From an uncultured Acidimicrobiales bacterium (GTDB lineage: Bacteria > Actinomycetota > Acidimicrobiia > Acidimicrobiales > UBA10347), in contig CALDYC010000092.1 of the NCBI GenBank assembly GCA_937941245.1, positions 1-60,781 of the forward strand: 60,781 bases of DNA, given 5' to 3'. This document shows, piece after piece, positions 9,074 to 18,322 of this stretch (within the stretch, counting starts at the first letter, position 1; every line of letters begins with the position of its first letter). The position numbers were made by a program, and so were the translations under genes. The notes beneath the pieces are model-generated. The model worked only from the letters and a program-made list of their open reading frames with translations. It was not told the origin of the DNA and did no database searches.

Positions 9074-10126
9074 TCAGGGCTGGTCGGTCGCGGCTGCAGC
9101 GTCGCGGGCGCTTGCTAGACCCGACGAAAGGACCTTGAGTACGTCTTCGAGCGTGATCAGTCCAACACGAGTGCCGTTCTCAGTAGCGAGCGCGACGTGC
9201 ATTTTCTGGGTCTGCATGAGGGCAAGCGCGTCTTCGGCAGGCGTGTCGATATCGAGTGATACGAGATCTCGTGGATAGCCGGCTGGCAGTGGCTGATTCC
9301 AACTCGCTGGATCTGACCCGAGTAGGTCTTTGGCATGCAGCCAACCTGATGGTTCACCATCGGAACCGAGGGTGATCAGCCGACTATGGCCGCTCGCGGC
9401 CATCGCCCGCTCAATATCTGAGATCGCAATCGAGTCAGGGGTCGTGTCGACCTGTGCCCAGGGCACCACGCCGTCACGAATTGTTGCGGCGCCGAGCTCG
9501 AGCGTGCTCGATAGCAGCGCATAGTCGTAGCCGTCGAGGACGTCGTCCTCATGCGCGGTCGCGATCAGCACGCTCAGCTCCTCGGGCGTCTTCGCATCGG
9601 CGCGCTCGTCGACAGCAGATACACCAAACAGGCGAAGCACCTGATTCGAAAGCCAGTTCAGCAGCGAAATGAGTGGACCGGTAACCCGAACGAACAGGCC
9701 GTGCAGCGGAGCGAGAGCCATCGATGTGCGGGCCGCGTCGGCCAGCGCCAAGTTCTTCGGCACCATCTCGCCAACGAGAATATGCAAGAAGGTGACCAGC
9801 GAAAGGGCGATTATCAACCCGACCGTGTGTTGGGCGTCTTTCGAGAGACCTGACAGCACGGTCGACTCGAGGATTTTGGCGACCGACGGTTCGGCAACCA
9901 AGCCCAATGCAATTGATGCCATCGTGATGCCGAGCTGAGCGCCTGCGATCTGCGTGTTGAGGTTCGTCACGGCATTGAGCGCGGTGCGAGCCCGTTTGTT
10001 GCCCGCAGCTAGGTGCTCTTCGAGGTGAGCTCGCTGGGTTGCAATGAGTCCGAACTCGACCGCAACGAAGAACGCGTTGGCGATCAGCAAGAGAACCGCG
10101 ACGAAGACTGCGATACCGGGGCTCAT
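9074..10126 (-). CDS. CNNM/CBS domain membrane protein (HlyC/CorC family, short form)
   Basis: CNNM N-terminus (ANAFFVAVEFGLIATQRAHLEE), CBS pair, no C-terminal CorC_HlyC domain; ATGA overlap with the next gene. Confidence 0.85.
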   Translation of the reverse strand: MSPGIAVFVAVLLLIANAFFVAVEFGLIATQRAHLEEHLAAGNKRARTALNAVTNLNTQIAGAQLGITMASIALGLVAEPSVAKILESTVLSGLSKDAQHTVGLIIALSLVTFLHILVGEMVPKNLALADAARTSMALAPLHGLFVRVTGPLISLLNWLSNQVLRLFGVSAVDERADAKTPEELSVLIATAHEDDVLDGYDYALLSSTLELGAATIRDGVVPWAQVDTTPDSIAISDIERAMAASGHSRLITLGSDGEPSGWLHAKDLLGSDPASWNQPLPAGYPRDLVSLDIDTPAEDALALMQTQKMHVALATENGTRVGLITLEDVLKVLSSGLASARDAAAATDQP

Positions 10127-11451
10127 GGGGTCACCTCTGCATCCGATGCTTGTCCCGCAGGCTGAGCGACGGGCATCACCTCGAGCTTGGCGATCCGCCA
10201 ACGGTCCATCTCGCTCACGGTGAACGTCCAGCCCTCGAAGACGAAAATCTCGCCGACTGCCGGGACATGCTGTAGCTGATGGAGCGCGAATCCGGCGAGC
10301 GTTTCGTACTCGCCTTCGGGAATCTTGATGCCAGCGGCTTCTTCGACCTCGTCAGGATGAAGCGAAGCCGATAGCTCGTAGCCGCCGTCTGCGGTCTGGG
10401 CGACATTGTCCGGGCGGTTGTCGTATTCGTCGTCGATCTCGCCGACGATCTCTTCGACAATGTCTTCGATGGTCACGATGCCGTCGACGCCACCGTGCTC
10501 ATCGAGGACGACGGCCATGTGGTGGCCATCGCGATACATCTCGTCAAGAAGCGAGTCGAGCTCTCGTGACTCGGGAACGACGAACACGTCGATCATGTGG
10601 TCACTGACAAGGTGCTCGGCACGCTGATCCGGTGCAATGCCAAGGGCTCTTTTGACATGGACCACGCCAAGCACGTCGTCGTTGTCGTCACCGACGACGG
10701 GAAAGCGCGAGTGTCCAGTGTCGACAGACTGGGTGCACAGATCCGCAAGGGTGCTGTCACTCGGGGCAACCACAAGGTCGACCCGAGGCACCAAAATATC
10801 GCCCGCAGTTTTTTCGGCGAATCGGATGGTCCGCGTGAGCCGGGTGACATCTTCTGGATCGAGGGTTCCCTCATCGCCTGATACTCGGATGACGTATTCG
10901 AGTTCGCCCATCGAGGTAATGCCGCTGAGCTCTTCAGCTGGTTCTAGACCAAACCACGAAACGATGCGATCGGCCATGCGATTCACCACGCTGACAGCCG
11001 GGCGAACAATGAATCCCCACGCAGCAATCAGGCGGGCGGTTGGCTTGAGGACCCGCACCGGCTCGGCAATCGCGAGTGTCTTGGGAACGACCTCACCCAT
11101 GATGACCTGCAGAACATTGGCGAGAATGAATGCCACGAGCACCGTCAGCCAGACGCCGGCGTCGTCGCCGACGATGGGATTCAGTGCCGGTCCGAGCAAG
11201 GTGCGGCCCACGGGAGCTGCAAGAAAGCCGAAGATCAATGTTGAAATCGTGATGCCGACCTGTGCGGCCGAAAGGTGGAACGACAGTTCGGCGAGCAGCT
11301 TTTCGACCGTTGCCCACGGTCGTTCGCCGGCTTTGATCTTGATCGCGACTTGGGACCGGTCAACCGCGATCAACGCGAACTCGGCTGCCACAAAGAACGC
11401 ATTTGCGCCAATCAGCGCGAACACTGCCACGAGCGAGAGGATCGTTGTCAC
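10123..11451 (-). CDS. CNNM/CBS domain membrane protein (HlyC/CorC family, full length)
   Basis: CNNM, CBS pair ([29 protein letters not shown]), CorC_HlyC domain. Confidence 0.9.
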   Translation of the reverse strand: MTTILSLVAVFALIGANAFFVAAEFALIAVDRSQVAIKIKAGERPWATVEKLLAELSFHLSAAQVGITISTLIFGFLAAPVGRTLLGPALNPIVGDDAGVWLTVLVAFILANVLQVIMGEVVPKTLAIAEPVRVLKPTARLIAAWGFIVRPAVSVVNRMADRIVSWFGLEPAEELSGITSMGELEYVIRVSGDEGTLDPEDVTRLTRTIRFAEKTAGDILVPRVDLVVAPSDSTLADLCTQSVDTGHSRFPVVGDDNDDVLGVVHVKRALGIAPDQRAEHLVSDHMIDVFVVPESRELDSLLDEMYRDGHHMAVVLDEHGGVDGIVTIEDIVEEIVGEIDDEYDNRPDNVAQTADGGYELSASLHPDEVEEAAGIKIPEGEYETLAGFALHQLQHVPAVGEIFVFEGWTFTVSEMDRWRIAKLEVMPVAQPAGQASDAEVTP

Positions 11452-11526
11452 GGGAGAGGAGTGTACGGAACGTCAGTGAGCCTGGGTTACCACCGGCCAT
11501 CGTCGGGTCGGTCATTGCCTGGACGT

Positions 11527-11566
11527 GTCGCTTCGCGATGTCCTCGGTCGCTTCGCGATGTCCTCG
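11527..11566. repeat. Perfect 20-nt tandem duplication, intergenic
   Basis: gtcgcttcgcgatgtcctcg at 11527-11546 and 11547-11566. Confidence 0.97.
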
Positions 11567-11624
11567 GTCGGGTCGGTGTCGGGTCTGTGCCGGGGCTATG
11601 TGTCGGGGCTACTTTCGGTGCCGC

Positions 11625-12392
11625 TCAGGCACCCATCGCGTGGTAGCCGCCATCAACGTGAACAATCTCGCCGGTCGTTGACGGGAAGAAATCGCTCATC
11701 ATCGCGACCGTCGTGCGGGCAACCGGTTCGGTGTCGCGAATATCCCAGCCGAGTGGAGCGCGACCTTCCCATGCGTCTTCGAATTCGCTGAACCCGGGAA
11801 TCGATTTGGCTGCCATCGACCGGATTGGACCCGCTGATACCAGGTTGACGCGGATCTGTTTGGGCCCCAACTCTCGGGCGAGGTAACGCGACGTCGATTC
11901 GAACGCGGCTTTGGCCACGCCCATCCAGTCATAGGCCGGCCAGGCAACGGTTGCGTCGAAGTCCATGCCGATGATCGAGCCGCCGTTGGGCATGAGCGGC
12001 ACAACGACCTCGGCAAGTGTCTTGAGCGAATAGGCCGAGATCTGCACTGCGATCGAGACGTCCTCCCATGGCGCTTCCATAAAACCGCCGCCGAGACAAC
12101 TCTGGGGTGCGAAGCCGATCGCGTGGAGCGCACCGTCGATGGTGGCACCGTCAGCGCCGAGCTCGGAGCGCACTCGTTCGACGTGGGTCTGATCAGCGAC
12201 GTCGAACTCGAGGATCGTGGGTTCGACCGGCAGTTTGCGGGCAGTTCGCTGCGTGAGACGCATGCCTTTGCCGAAGCCGGTGAGGATGACCTCAGCCCCT
12301 TCCTCTTGCGCGACCCGTGCCACGCCGAATGCGATCGATGCGTCGGTAAGTACGCCCGTCACGAGAATACGTTTGCCGTCGAGAATGCCCAT
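11625..12392 (-). CDS. fabI: Enoyl-ACP reductase (NADH), FabI/InhA type
   Basis: MGILDGKRILVTGVLTDASIAFGVA; GMDFDATVAWPAYDWMGVAKAAFESTSRYLARELG. Confidence 0.92.
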   Translation of the reverse strand: MGILDGKRILVTGVLTDASIAFGVARVAQEEGAEVILTGFGKGMRLTQRTARKLPVEPTILEFDVADQTHVERVRSELGADGATIDGALHAIGFAPQSCLGGGFMEAPWEDVSIAVQISAYSLKTLAEVVVPLMPNGGSIIGMDFDATVAWPAYDWMGVAKAAFESTSRYLARELGPKQIRVNLVSAGPIRSMAAKSIPGFSEFEDAWEGRAPLGWDIRDTEPVARTTVAMMSDFFPSTTGEIVHVDGGYHAMGA

Positions 12393-12417
12393 GACCTCGC
12401 ACGCTAGCCTTTGACTT
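12393..12417. promoter_or_regulatory. Putative bidirectional promoter with overlapping divergent -10 elements
   Basis: ACGCTAGCCT (12401-12410): plus TAGCCT, 7 nt, GTG 12418; minus TAGCGT, 8 nt, ATG 12392. Confidence 0.6.
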
Positions 12418-13548
12418 GTGGTGACAACAGCCAGCCCGATGATGCTCTTTGACACTCGTCAGGGGGTGATCGTTCCGTTCGAACCGGGACCGATTGTCAC
12501 CATGTACACGTGTGGCATCACGCCCTATGACTCGTCGCACCTCGGCCACGCCGCGGTGTATCTCACATACGACGTCCTGCAGCGTCGTCTGCGTGACCGC
12601 GGGCACGAAACCCGATGTGTGCGCAACTACACCGACGTCGACGACGACATGTTGCGCAAAGCCCGCGAACTCGGCGTGCACTACCTCGACCTCGCTGCCT
12701 CGCAGATCGCCGTCTTTGAACGTGACATGACGGCGATCAACCTCATCGAGCCGTACCGCGCTCCGCGGGCAACCTCGGCAATCGCGGACATCCGTCGGCT
12801 CATCGGCAAGGTGCTCGACAACGGCCACGCCTATCAAGCCGGGGGCGCTGTGTATTTCAGCGTTGACAGCTTCGACGGGTTCGGATCGCTTTCGGGTTTG
12901 AGTCGCGAGGACATGCTTCTGCTTGCTGCCGAACACGGCGGCAACCCTGACGACCCGAACAAGCGAGACCCTCTCGACTTCATTCTCTGGCAACCATCGG
13001 CGCCAGACGAGCCAGCATGGGACTCACTGTGGGGGCCGGGCCGTCCCGGTTGGCATATCGAATGCTCGGCGCTCGCGACTCGAGAGATCGGCGAGACGAT
13101 GGACTTGCATGGCGGCGGATCTGACCTGGTGTTCCCACATCATGAGTGTGAGTCAGCCCAGAGCGAAGCAGCCAACGGCAAGCCGTTTGTTCGCCACTGG
13201 ATGCACCAGGCGATGGTCCGCATGGACGGCGAGAAGATGAGCAAGTCGCTCGGCAATTTGGTGTTTGTCCACGATCTTCTCGAGGACTACAAACCAGGCG
13301 CCGTTCGCCTTGGCGTGCACGCCCATCACTATCGCGACGAATGGTCGTGGACCGACGAGATTATGCCCGAGGCCGCAGCGCGCCTCGCCCGCTGGGAAGC
13401 ATCGGGAGAGGGCGACGCTGGCCTCGAGGCGGCCCGAGCGTGTCTCGATGACGACCTTGACACTCCCGGCGCGTTGGCCGCGATCGACCAAGCGGCAAGC
13501 GAGGGTGGCGTCTCGCTCGCTGCCTCGTTGATGGGCATCGAGTTCTGA
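12418..13548 (+). CDS. mshC: MshC-like cysteine ligase (mycothiol biosynthesis), CysRS paralogue
   Basis: CGITPYDSSHLGHAAVYLTYD, GWHIECSALATREIG..GGGSDLVFPHHE, KMSKSLGN. Confidence 0.82.
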   Translation: MVTTASPMMLFDTRQGVIVPFEPGPIVTMYTCGITPYDSSHLGHAAVYLTYDVLQRRLRDRGHETRCVRNYTDVDDDMLRKARELGVHYLDLAASQIAVFERDMTAINLIEPYRAPRATSAIADIRRLIGKVLDNGHAYQAGGAVYFSVDSFDGFGSLSGLSREDMLLLAAEHGGNPDDPNKRDPLDFILWQPSAPDEPAWDSLWGPGRPGWHIECSALATREIGETMDLHGGGSDLVFPHHECESAQSEAANGKPFVRHWMHQAMVRMDGEKMSKSLGNLVFVHDLLEDYKPGAVRLGVHAHHYRDEWSWTDEIMPEAAARLARWEASGEGDAGLEAARACLDDDLDTPGALAAIDQAASEGGVSLAASLMGIEF

Positions 13549-13632
13549 ATTGCAGCCATGGCTCGCACATAGACGCGACGGCTGGCACATAGAGCTGAGA
13601 CCCTCGGCGGTCGACCGGTAGCCTTGGCGTCT

Positions 13633-15603
13633 ATGTCGAGTATTGCAATCACGCTTCCGGACGGCTCTGAGCGGTCCCTCAAGACTGGGTCTACGGCCGC
13701 TGACCTCGCGGCTGATATCGGACCGGGGCTCGCCAAAGCCGCGCTCGTTGCGACGATCAACGGCGAGCAGCGAGACCTCGACGTTCCACTTGCTGACGGC
13801 GACTCGGTTGGCTTGATCACCGATAGCAGCGATGACGGACTAGAGGTGCTGCGGCACTCGACCTCGCATGTGCTCGCTCAGGCTGTCCTGGCGCTGTGGC
13901 CAGGGTCAACGTTCGCGATCGGTCCCGCGATCGATGACGGCTTCTATTACGACTTCGACTTGCCAGGCGGCCAGACATTCACCGACGATGACCTCGAACG
14001 TATCGATGCCAAGATGCGCGAAATTATCGGCGCCGACCAGCCCTTCATCCGGGGCGAAGTGCCTGCGGACGAAGGGATGGCACTCTTCGAAGGTCACAAA
14101 TACAAACAAGCCATCATCGAGCGGGTCACGAGTCCCGATGCTGCGCTCGATGCAGAAATGGCGAGCGAAGTCGACGCTGCCGGAACCGTCAGCTTTTACC
14201 GCAACTCCGACGACTTCATCGATCTGTGTCGCGGCCCGCACGTGCCGTCTACGGGACGGCTCGGGCACTTCAAGCTGATGAAGGTTGCCGGCGCCTACTG
14301 GCGAGGCAACGAAAAGGAGCCCATGCTCCAACGCATTTACGGCACCGCGTGGTCGAACAAGAAAGAACTCAAGCAGCACTTGCATCGTCTCGAAGAAGCG
14401 GCCAAGCGCGATCATCGCAAACTCGCGAACGAGCTCGACCTGGTCTCGTGGCCGAACGAGCTCGGCCCCGGTCTTGCGGTGTGGCATCCCAAGGGAGCGC
14501 TGGTGCGCAAGCTGATGGAGGACTACAGCCGCGACCGCCACGAACACGGCGGCTACCACTTCGCCTACACCCCACACATCGCCAAAGCGGCGCTTTGGGA
14601 GACCTCGGGCCACCTCGACTTCTACGCCGACGGCATGTACCCGCCGATGGAACTCGATGGGGCTACCTATTACCCCAAGCCCATGAACTGCCCGTTCCAC
14701 GTGATGATCTACAAGTCAGATCAGCGCAGCTACCGAGACTTGCCGCTGCGCATTTTTGAGCTCGGCACCGTGTACCGCTACGAACTGTCGGGAGCAATCC
14801 ACGGGCTTCTACGCAGCCGCGGATTCACCCAAGACGACAGCCACATTTTTGCGACTCGCGAAATGCTCGAAGACGAGTTGGCGTCACTGCTGGACTTTGT
14901 GTTGTCGGTGCTGCGGGCCTTTGGCTTTGAAGACTTCCAGGCCAAGCTTTCGACCCGTCCGCCAGAAAAGGCCGTGGGCGATGATGAGATCTGGGACATG
15001 GCAACCGAAGGTCTGCGTGCTGCACTCGAAAAGGCCGGGCTTGACTACATCGTCGACGAAGGTGGCGGTGCGTTCTATGGCCCAAAGATCGATGTCGATG
15101 TCAAAGACGCGATTGGGCGGGCATGGCAGCTATCGACGATTCAAGCAGACTTCAACCTTCCCGAACGTTTTGAGCTTGAGTACGTCGCAAATGACGGCGA
15201 GCGCAAGCGCCCAGTCATGATTCACCGAGCATTGTTCGGATCTGTCGAACGTTTCTTCGGGGTGCTGCTTGAACACTACGCCGGAGCGTTTCCGGTGTGG
15301 CTTGCACCCATGCAAGTCCAGGTATTGCCCGTCGCCGAAGCCCACGACGCATTCGCTGACACCGTCACCGCCCGCCTCCGCGGCCTGGGCTACCGGGCCG
15401 AGACCATTGCGGCCACCGACCCACTCGGCAAACGCGTTCGCGCTGGCAAGTCCAACAAAATCCCCTACGTGCTCGTCGTGGGCGACGACGACGCAGCAAA
15501 CGACACCGTGGGCGTCAATGCTCGCGGGCAAGATGTAGAACGCGACGTGAGCTTCGAAACGTTCGCCGCTCGGCTTGCCAACGACGTCGAGACCCACGCC
15601 TAA
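13633..15603 (+). CDS. thrS: Threonyl-tRNA synthetase
   Basis: TGS domain, editing domain, class II motifs (MNCPFHVMIYKS, YRYELSGAIHGLLRSRGFTQDDSHIF); in-frame TTG at 13624 is an alternative start. Confidence 0.97.
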   Translation: MSSIAITLPDGSERSLKTGSTAADLAADIGPGLAKAALVATINGEQRDLDVPLADGDSVGLITDSSDDGLEVLRHSTSHVLAQAVLALWPGSTFAIGPAIDDGFYYDFDLPGGQTFTDDDLERIDAKMREIIGADQPFIRGEVPADEGMALFEGHKYKQAIIERVTSPDAALDAEMASEVDAAGTVSFYRNSDDFIDLCRGPHVPSTGRLGHFKLMKVAGAYWRGNEKEPMLQRIYGTAWSNKKELKQHLHRLEEAAKRDHRKLANELDLVSWPNELGPGLAVWHPKGALVRKLMEDYSRDRHEHGGYHFAYTPHIAKAALWETSGHLDFYADGMYPPMELDGATYYPKPMNCPFHVMIYKSDQRSYRDLPLRIFELGTVYRYELSGAIHGLLRSRGFTQDDSHIFATREMLEDELASLLDFVLSVLRAFGFEDFQAKLSTRPPEKAVGDDEIWDMATEGLRAALEKAGLDYIVDEGGGAFYGPKIDVDVKDAIGRAWQLSTIQADFNLPERFELEYVANDGERKRPVMIHRALFGSVERFFGVLLEHYAGAFPVWLAPMQVQVLPVAEAHDAFADTVTARLRGLGYRAETIAATDPLGKRVRAGKSNKIPYVLVVGDDDAANDTVGVNARGQDVERDVSFETFAARLANDVETHA

Positions 15604-15604
15604 C

Positions 15605-16153
15605 GTGCTCGAACGTCTCTGGGCTGACTGGCGGAGCGCGTATGTTCGCGGCCTAGATGATCCCGAGGTCGAACCCGACCCTCCAGCGAACGCTCCTCAG
15701 GGGCACGGCTCGCTCTTTGAACGCATTCTGGCCAGCGGACTCAGCGATGAAGACGCGCTCGTCGTGCACCGCGGGGAACTGGCATCGGTTCTGCTCAACG
15801 CGTATCCCTACGGAAGCGGACATCTGCTCATCGTCTCGAACCGCGCAGTCGAGCGAGTAAGCGATCTCACCGATGCCGAGGCCGCCGAACTCTGGGGTCT
15901 GGTCGACCAAGCAGTTCGGGTCGTCGATGACGAATATGGGGCTCCTGGGGCCAACGTTGGACTGAACCAGGGGAGCGCGGCCGGAGCGGGGGTGCCTGAC
16001 CACTTGCATGTGCACGTGCTGCCTCGATGGCACAGCGACACCAACTTCATGACCTCGATCGCCGAGACCCGAGTACTTCCCGAGAGCCTTGGCGATACGT
16101 GGCGTCGGGTGAGTGTCGCATGGGCCCGTGTGTCGAATAGGTTGACGTCGTGA
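15605..16153 (+). CDS. HIT family hydrolase/phosphorylase (Ap4A phosphorylase-like)
   Basis: HLHVHVLPRW histidine triad; GTG start right after thrS; position as in actinobacterial pgsA clusters. Confidence 0.9.
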   Translation: MLERLWADWRSAYVRGLDDPEVEPDPPANAPQGHGSLFERILASGLSDEDALVVHRGELASVLLNAYPYGSGHLLIVSNRAVERVSDLTDAEAAELWGLVDQAVRVVDDEYGAPGANVGLNQGSAAGAGVPDHLHVHVLPRWHSDTNFMTSIAETRVLPESLGDTWRRVSVAWARVSNRLTS

Positions 16154-16755
16154 CCGGTCAGACCAGCCATGACGAGACCAGCCATAACGAGACCAGCCAT
16201 AACGACGCGAGCGCGGCCGAAATCGCCAACGCCGATCTCATCGCCGAATCGGTAGGCGTACCCGCCGCCGATGACGGGGCGATCCGAGACGTGCTTCCCG
16301 ATGATCTCAATGCCGCGGAATTCGTCGGGCCGTATATGTTCCCGAACAACAATCGGCGGCGTATCCCCGCAGCGCTCTACATCGCGATCGGTGCCGGGTT
16401 CGTTGCGCTTTGGGCGCTCGTCGACTCCGCGCTCGTCAACGCCGGATGGGCCTGGGGTGGCGGTGCCCTCATCGCGATTGGGTTCTACGGGCTGATCGCT
16501 GGATGGAATCTTGCAGTCGACGAAAACGATGCGCTCGTCGCTGCCACCGGCAGCGTTGGATTTCCCGTCGGGCACGCGTCGGCGCAGCTTGGCTGGCGAG
16601 GCTGGCTCAGCCGTCCGACGTGGCGCATTTTGTTGTACTCGAATGAGCTCCAACCTGAACGTCGCGGGTTAGTGCTGATCGACGGCAACGACGGCGAGGT
16701 TCTCGACACCATTGTTGAAAACAACCCAGAAGACTGGTCGGAGTACCAAGACTGA
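16150..16755 (+). CDS. Conserved membrane protein with two TM segments
   Basis: 201 aa, overlaps the HIT stop, abuts the pgsA-like gene. Confidence 0.75.
   Translation: MTGQTSHDETSHNETSHNDASAAEIANADLIAESVGVPAADDGAIRDVLPDDLNAAEFVGPYMFPNNNRRRIPAALYIAIGAGFVALWALVDSALVNAGWAWGGGALIAIGFYGLIAGWNLAVDENDALVAATGSVGFPVGHASAQLGWRGWLSRPTWRILLYSNELQPERRGLVLIDGNDGEVLDTIVENNPEDWSEYQD
16162..16206. repeat. 15-nt in-frame tandem repeat, 3 units (TSHDE-TSHNE-TSHND)
   Basis: accagccatgacgag / accagccataacgag / accagccataacgac. Confidence 0.95.
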
Positions 16756-17366
16756 TGTTTGACGGAAACTGGCGCGAAACAGTCGAGAAGGGCGTCGACC
16801 CGGTTGGCGCGGCGCTGCAACGACTCGGCATGAGCGCTGACGTGCTCACCACAATCGGCATAGCAATGGCTGCGGCATCGGCGGTCATTATTGGCAGCGG
16901 TCGCCTGTTTCTTGGCTTTATCGCCATGCTCGCGGCCGGCATTCCGGACTTGCTCGACGGCGCTGTGGCCAAGGCATCAGGGGCGACATCTAAGCGTGGC
17001 GCGTTCTTCGATTCGACCAGCGACCGTCTGAGCGACGTTCTGGTCTTCGGGGGTATCGCCTGGTATCTCGATAGCAACGAACCGGGGCGGATCTCGATTC
17101 TTCCGTTCGCGGTCATGGGAGCGGCGCTGATCACCTCCTACGTCAGGGCCAAGGGGGAGCTGCTCGGCTACGACGCCAAGGGCGGAATCATGGAGCGCGC
17201 CGAGCGTTTCATCCTCATCTCGGTTGGGCTGGTTTTTTCATCGATACTGATACCGGTGCTGTGGGTCATGTTGGTGCTGTCCTCGGTCACGATCATGCAA
17301 CGTTTCGCAAAGGTCTGGAAGCAGGCCACCGTCGAAAAGCGAGCTGCGGCAGCGGCCCCGAGCTGA
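16755..17366 (+). CDS. pgsA: CDP-alcohol phosphatidyltransferase (phosphatidylinositol phosphate synthase-like)
   Basis: LLDGAVAKASGATSKRGAFFDSTSDR matches DGxxA(R/K)..GxxxDxxxD. Confidence 0.88.
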   Translation: MFDGNWRETVEKGVDPVGAALQRLGMSADVLTTIGIAMAAASAVIIGSGRLFLGFIAMLAAGIPDLLDGAVAKASGATSKRGAFFDSTSDRLSDVLVFGGIAWYLDSNEPGRISILPFAVMGAALITSYVRAKGELLGYDAKGGIMERAERFILISVGLVFSSILIPVLWVMLVLSSVTIMQRFAKVWKQATVEKRAAAAAPS

Positions 17367-17375
17367 CGTCTGGTC

Positions 17376-18290
17376 GTGGCATTTAACCCGACCCTGATGG
17401 CCTTCAAGGCCGTCGCGCAATTGGCTCAGACGCTTCCGGCTGGAGCGATGCATGCAGCGAGTTCTGTGGTCACGAGCGCGATTCCATGGGTCGACGCGGA
17501 ACGGCGGATCATCGCCGAACGCAACCTGGCGCGCAGCACCGGACGGATCTTGGCGCCAGCTGAACAAGCCACGCTTGTGCAGCAGGTGTTCGCGTCGTAT
17601 GCGCGCTACTACACAGACACAGCTCGTCTGCCGACGCTCACCCCGGCCGAAGTCGACCGTGGCTTTAGCTATGAGGGCTTCGAGCACATCGAAGACAGCG
17701 TCGCAGCGGGACAGGGAACCATTCTGGTTGTGCCACACCTGGGCGGATGGGAATGGGCTGGCAGCTGGCTGGCGCGGGTTCCGGGCTTTGCGGTGACAGC
17801 GGTGGTCGAACCGCTTGAGAACGACGAACTACGTGAGTGGATGCAGGGCTGGCGCGAGGCGGTGGGTATGCAAGTTCTGCCGCTTGGGCCGGGGCTTGGG
17901 GGCGAGCTTGTGCAGCGGCTCCGAGCCAACCACGTGATCTGTTTGATGAGCGACCGCAACCTCGGCGATAGCGGCGTCGAAGTGGACTTCTTTGGCGAAC
18001 GCACCCACCTTCCGGCTGGGGCGGCAACCTTGGCGTTGCGAACCGGTGCCCGCATCGTGCCGCTGGCGGTGTATCACCGTGGGCATGTGAACCATGCCGT
18101 CGTGGAGCCGCCCATCGTCGTCGAGCGCGAGGGTCGGCTGCGGGCCGATATCACCCGGGTCACGCAGGCCATCGCCCATCGCATGGAGGCCCAGATTCGC
18201 CGAGCTCCCACCCAGTGGATCGTGCTTCAACCCAACTGGCCTTCAGACCACGCAGCGCTCGCAGCCCGCCGAGACGGCGCACGTCAATGA
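17376..18290 (+). CDS. Phosphatidylinositol mannoside acyltransferase / LpxL-HtrB family
   Basis: VPHLGGWEWAGSW catalytic motif; position between pgsA and pimA. Confidence 0.88.
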   Translation: MAFNPTLMAFKAVAQLAQTLPAGAMHAASSVVTSAIPWVDAERRIIAERNLARSTGRILAPAEQATLVQQVFASYARYYTDTARLPTLTPAEVDRGFSYEGFEHIEDSVAAGQGTILVVPHLGGWEWAGSWLARVPGFAVTAVVEPLENDELREWMQGWREAVGMQVLPLGPGLGGELVQRLRANHVICLMSDRNLGDSGVEVDFFGERTHLPAGAATLALRTGARIVPLAVYHRGHVNHAVVEPPIVVEREGRLRADITRVTQAIAHRMEAQIRRAPTQWIVLQPNWPSDHAALAARRDGARQ

Positions 18291-18322
18291 ACCGTGCTTC
18301 TGCAATGAACCGTGCTGCTGCC
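18287..18322. repeat. 18-nt tandem duplication containing the pimA start codon
   Basis: ATGAACCGTGCTTCTGCA followed by ATGAACCGTGCTGCTGCC. Confidence 0.95.

Noticed and set aside
12418-13548. cysS annotation
   Set aside because: Shares CysRS catalytic motifs, but TPYDSSHLGHAAVYLTYD and the short length fit MshC better; kept as MshC-like.
13549-13632. T-box riboswitch upstream of thrS
   Set aside because: No T-box sequence (TGGNACCGCG) or antiterminator; only the inverted repeat is present.
13906-14700. 264-aa minus-strand ORF inside thrS
   Set aside because: Antisense to a certain gene; typical high-GC shadow ORF.
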